DNA from: Ruegeria halocynthiae
GTDB lineage: Bacteria; Pseudomonadota; Alphaproteobacteria; Rhodobacterales; Rhodobacteraceae
Assembly (NCBI RefSeq): GCF_900106805.1
Contig: NZ_FNNP01000001.1
Location: 1,426,001-1,490,000, forward strand
Direction: 5' to 3'
DNA length: 64,000 nt
Positions 62,287 to 64,000 of the stretch are shown in pieces. The position numbers were made by a program, and so were the translations under genes. How positions within the stretch are numbered: the first letter of the stretch is position 1; every line of letters begins with the position of its first letter. Below the pieces are notes generated by a model, which saw only the letters and a list, made by a program, of their open reading frames with translations, had not been told where the DNA came from and searched no databases.

Positions 62287-62981
62287 TCATCATCCAGTCA
62301 TTTCTGCAAGCACTTGGCCAGATCGGCGACCCCCGGTTCCGCAAGGTTCTGCTTTTGGGCGTCGGTCTGACATTCACACTGCTGGTCGCTGCCTACGCCG
62401 GATTCCTGTGGCTGATCAACGTGTTGGTCGGTGAACAGGCCACTCTGCCGATATTGGGTGAGGTGACATGGCTGAATGATCTGCTCAGCGTCTCGTCTTT
62501 CCTGCTGATGATGATCTTGTCGGTATTTCTGATGGTGCCTGTTGCCTCGGCCATCACATCGATGTTTCTGGATGAGGTCGCACAGGCGGTTGAGGATCAA
62601 CACTACCCCGACCTCGCGCCCGCGAAGCGTATTCCTTTTGGCGACGCGCTACAGGATACGCTCAGCTTTTTGGGTGTCCTGATTGTCGCCAACCTGCTGG
62701 CTTTGATCCTTTATGCGTTTTTTGCGCCATTCGCGCTGTTCATTTTCTGGGGTATGAACGGATTTCTTCTGGGGCGAGAATACTTCACCCTGGCAGCCAT
62801 GCGCAGGTTGGGTCGTGAAGGCGCAAAAAAGCTGCGGGCAAAACATGCGACAACCATCTGGGTCGCAGGCATCCTTATGGCAATCCCCCTTTCGGTTCCG
62901 CTGGTCAACCTGCTGATCCCGATCCTTGGCGCGGCGACGTTCACCCATATCTACCACGGCCTGTCAGATAACCGACCCTGA
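62283..62981 (+). CDS. EI24/CysZ-family membrane protein
   Basis: 232 residues from the ATG at 62283, with four to five hydrophobic segments. Sequence traits of the family: an early LINVLVGEQATLP loop, the conserved MFLDEVAQAVEDQHYP after the second segment, and FFWGMNGFLLGREYFTLAAMRR-type segment (GMNGFLLGREYF). CysZ imports sulfate in Gammaproteobacteria, but most members, this one included, have no demonstrated substrate. It overlaps the nitroreductase by four bases. Two bases separate it from the convergent DUF1467 gene. Confidence 0.82.
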   Translation: MIIIQSFLQALGQIGDPRFRKVLLLGVGLTFTLLVAAYAGFLWLINVLVGEQATLPILGEVTWLNDLLSVSSFLLMMILSVFLMVPVASAITSMFLDEVAQAVEDQHYPDLAPAKRIPFGDALQDTLSFLGVLIVANLLALILYAFFAPFALFIFWGMNGFLLGREYFTLAAMRRLGREGAKKLRAKHATTIWVAGILMAIPLSVPLVNLLIPILGAATFTHIYHGLSDNRP

Positions 62982-62982
62982 G

Positions 62983-63258
62983 TTAATCGCGGGGCTCCAA
63001 CTGGTTCAACCAATCGAAGTCCCGAATGCTGATCACACCCGAGATGATAATGGCCGCAATGATCCCCCATAACACCACCGAAATCCCGGTGGTGATCCAC
63101 AACTTTTTCTTCATGTGATGGACTTCCGGTGCACCCGCGTGAGTGCCCGGAACAATATCGCCCAGATCACCCTGCGTCTTGATGCGAACTGGCAGAACAA
63201 TCAGCAGGGTCAGAAACCAAATGACTGCGAACAAAACCAGAGCGGCGGTGATTGTCAT
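62983..63258 (-). CDS. DUF1467 family membrane protein
   Basis: 91 residues with two membrane helices (TAALVLFAVIWFLTLLIVLPV and LWITTGISVVLWGIIAAIIIS in part). The loop between them (RIKTQGDLGDIVPGTHAGAP) is the DUF1467 signature. The family is alphaproteobacterial and almost always sits next to methylmalonyl-CoA epimerase, as here (five bases apart), but no function has been shown. It may be a small stabilising subunit of an unknown membrane complex. Confidence 0.9.
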   Translation of the reverse strand: MTITAALVLFAVIWFLTLLIVLPVRIKTQGDLGDIVPGTHAGAPEVHHMKKKLWITTGISVVLWGIIAAIIISGVISIRDFDWLNQLEPRD

Positions 63259-63263
63259 CAGCT

Positions 63264-63668
63264 TCAGACCTGTTCCAGCTCGACCAGACAGCCGTTGAAA
63301 TCCTTCGGATGCAGGAACAATACCGGCTTGCCATGCGCGCCGATCTTGGGCTCGCCTGAACCCAGAACACGCGCGCCAGTCTCTTTCAGATGATCACGGG
63401 CTGCGATGATATCTTCGACCTCATAGCAGACATGATGGATGCCACCTGATGGGTTCTTTTCCAGAAACCCGTTGATCGGGCTGTTCTCACCCAGAGGGTA
63501 CAGGAGCTCGATCTTGGTGTTGGGAAGTTCGATGAACACCACTGTGACCCCATGATCTGGCTCGTCCTGCGGCGCGCCGACCTTGGCGCCCAAAGCGTTG
63601 CGATACTGGGCCGACGCGGCTTCGAGGTCGGGAACGGCAATGGCTACATGGTTCAGGCGACCGATCAT
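63264..63668 (-). CDS. mce: Methylmalonyl-CoA epimerase
   Basis: Converts (2R)- to (2S)-methylmalonyl-CoA in propionate or ethylmalonyl-CoA pathway metabolism. 134 residues from the ATG at 63668, a vicinal-oxygen-chelate fold. Metal ligands lie in LNHVAIAVPD, GGIHHVCYEVEDI and the final LHPKDFNGCLVELEQ with the catalytic Glu. GEPKIGAHGKPVLFL is the substrate loop. An in-frame ATG 15 bases upstream is possible. It leads DUF1467. Confidence 0.94.
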   Translation of the reverse strand: MIGRLNHVAIAVPDLEAASAQYRNALGAKVGAPQDEPDHGVTVVFIELPNTKIELLYPLGENSPINGFLEKNPSGGIHHVCYEVEDIIAARDHLKETGARVLGSGEPKIGAHGKPVLFLHPKDFNGCLVELEQV

Positions 63669-63803
63669 GAAACTCTCCTTCATTCTGCGTTGCCGCGCTT
63701 ATGGGGGCTGTCGGATCGAAGGGCAAGTGGGCCAAAGCGCACGTTAACCCTGTATTAGCCAGAAGTTCCTAGCGTGAGGCATCTGCTAAACAGGAGTTCT
63801 GCC

Positions 63804-64000
63804 ATGGACGATTCGGGACCTTTCGCCTCTCCGGCCCTGCCCACCAAGATGCGGCCGCTGTTGGGCCAGACCATTCTTGTGGTCGAAGACAGCCGCTATG
63901 CCTGCGATGCAATTCGATTGATGTGCCTGCACAGCGGCGCGCGTATCCGGCGGGCAGATTGTTTGAAATCGGCACGGCGGCATCTGCAAATCTACCGCCC
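63804..64000 (+). CDS. Response-regulator receiver-domain protein (cut by window edge)
   Basis: The first 65 codons are visible. A Pro/Ala-rich lead of about 21 residues precedes QTILVVEDSRYACDAIRLMC, the first strand and acidic pocket of a CheY-like receiver domain (Glu-Asp pair). The phosphoacceptor Asp lies beyond the edge. CAGGAG stands eight bases before the ATG. Output domain and partner kinase cannot be known from this window. Confidence 0.75.
   Translation, partial: MDDSGPFASPALPTKMRPLLGQTILVVEDSRYACDAIRLMCLHSGARIRRADCLKSARRHLQIYR

Noticed and set aside
1..64000. CRISPR arrays, insertion sequences, prophage or integrase genes
   Set aside because: No regularly spaced repeats, transposase, integrase or phage structural motifs are visible on either strand.

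Overview
The window reads as chromosomal DNA of a marine alphaproteobacterium of the Rhodobacteraceae (Roseobacter group). This is inferred from gene content: a bhcRABCD cluster, a separate Lrp-type PutR beside putA, DUF1467 next to methylmalonyl-CoA epimerase, DUF2927 and DUF6455 proteins, divergent tadA/rluB, and a moderately GC-rich coding style with short intergenic gaps. I see no insertion sequence, prophage, CRISPR array or replication origin.

Layout. 1-3.4 kb: a partial AmpD-like amidase, an excalibur-type lipoprotein, gatA and gatC (all minus), then a 52-aa secreted peptide with its own terminator. 3.5-8.7 kb: DUF4202 protein, SGNH lipoprotein hydrolase, ceramidase-family membrane enzyme, UPF0173 hydrolase coupled to an ectoine-hydrolase-like M24 enzyme, then divergent tadA/rluB. 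8.8-14.3 kb: a compact operon of a 29-aa membrane peptide, an XpaC-like protein, TelA, a DUF2927 lipoprotein, an SPFH/GYF protein and a zinc-ribbon membrane protein; this is the least understood module here. 14.3-16.6 kb: nitroreductase, dtd, glycerate 2-kinase. 16.9-22.9 kb: a dipeptide-type ABC importer with a fused double ATPase, followed by a phosphodiesterase-like gene. 22.9-27.7 kb (minus): esterase, acyl-CoA synthetase, ABC exporter. 27.9-28.1 kb: tRNA-Gly(TCC) and a nearby tRNA 3'-end remnant. 28.5-32.9 kb: TPR protein, PhoX-type phosphatase, small TPR protein. 32.9-37.7 kb: putR/putA and a rhomboid protease.

37.7-43.1 kb holds the most striking system: bhcR divergent from bhcA-bhcB-bhcC-bhcD, the complete beta-hydroxyaspartate cycle. 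BhcA aminates glyoxylate to glycine with aspartate as donor, BhcC condenses glycine with a second glyoxylate to beta-hydroxyaspartate, BhcB dehydrates it to iminosuccinate and BhcD reduces this to aspartate. The net result is oxaloacetate from two glyoxylate without loss of carbon. This would let the cell grow on glycolate or other C2 compounds.

43.1-49.9 kb: suhB-like phosphatase, divergent metR-like/metF, J-domain protein, YHS protein, YghU-like GST, SseB-like and uracil-DNA-glycosylase-like genes. 50.0-54.6 kb: capsule export and Kdo/hexose-phosphate genes (kpsT-like, kpsE-like, kdsA, phosphomannomutase) with no kpsM nearby. 54.7-64 kb: AsmA, rimO, dgkA, a small lipoprotein, a double-CDGSH protein facing three tandem cysteine-rich DUF6455 proteins, YigZ/M48, a second nitroreductase, a CysZ/EI24 protein, DUF1467/mce, and the start of a response regulator cut by the window edge.
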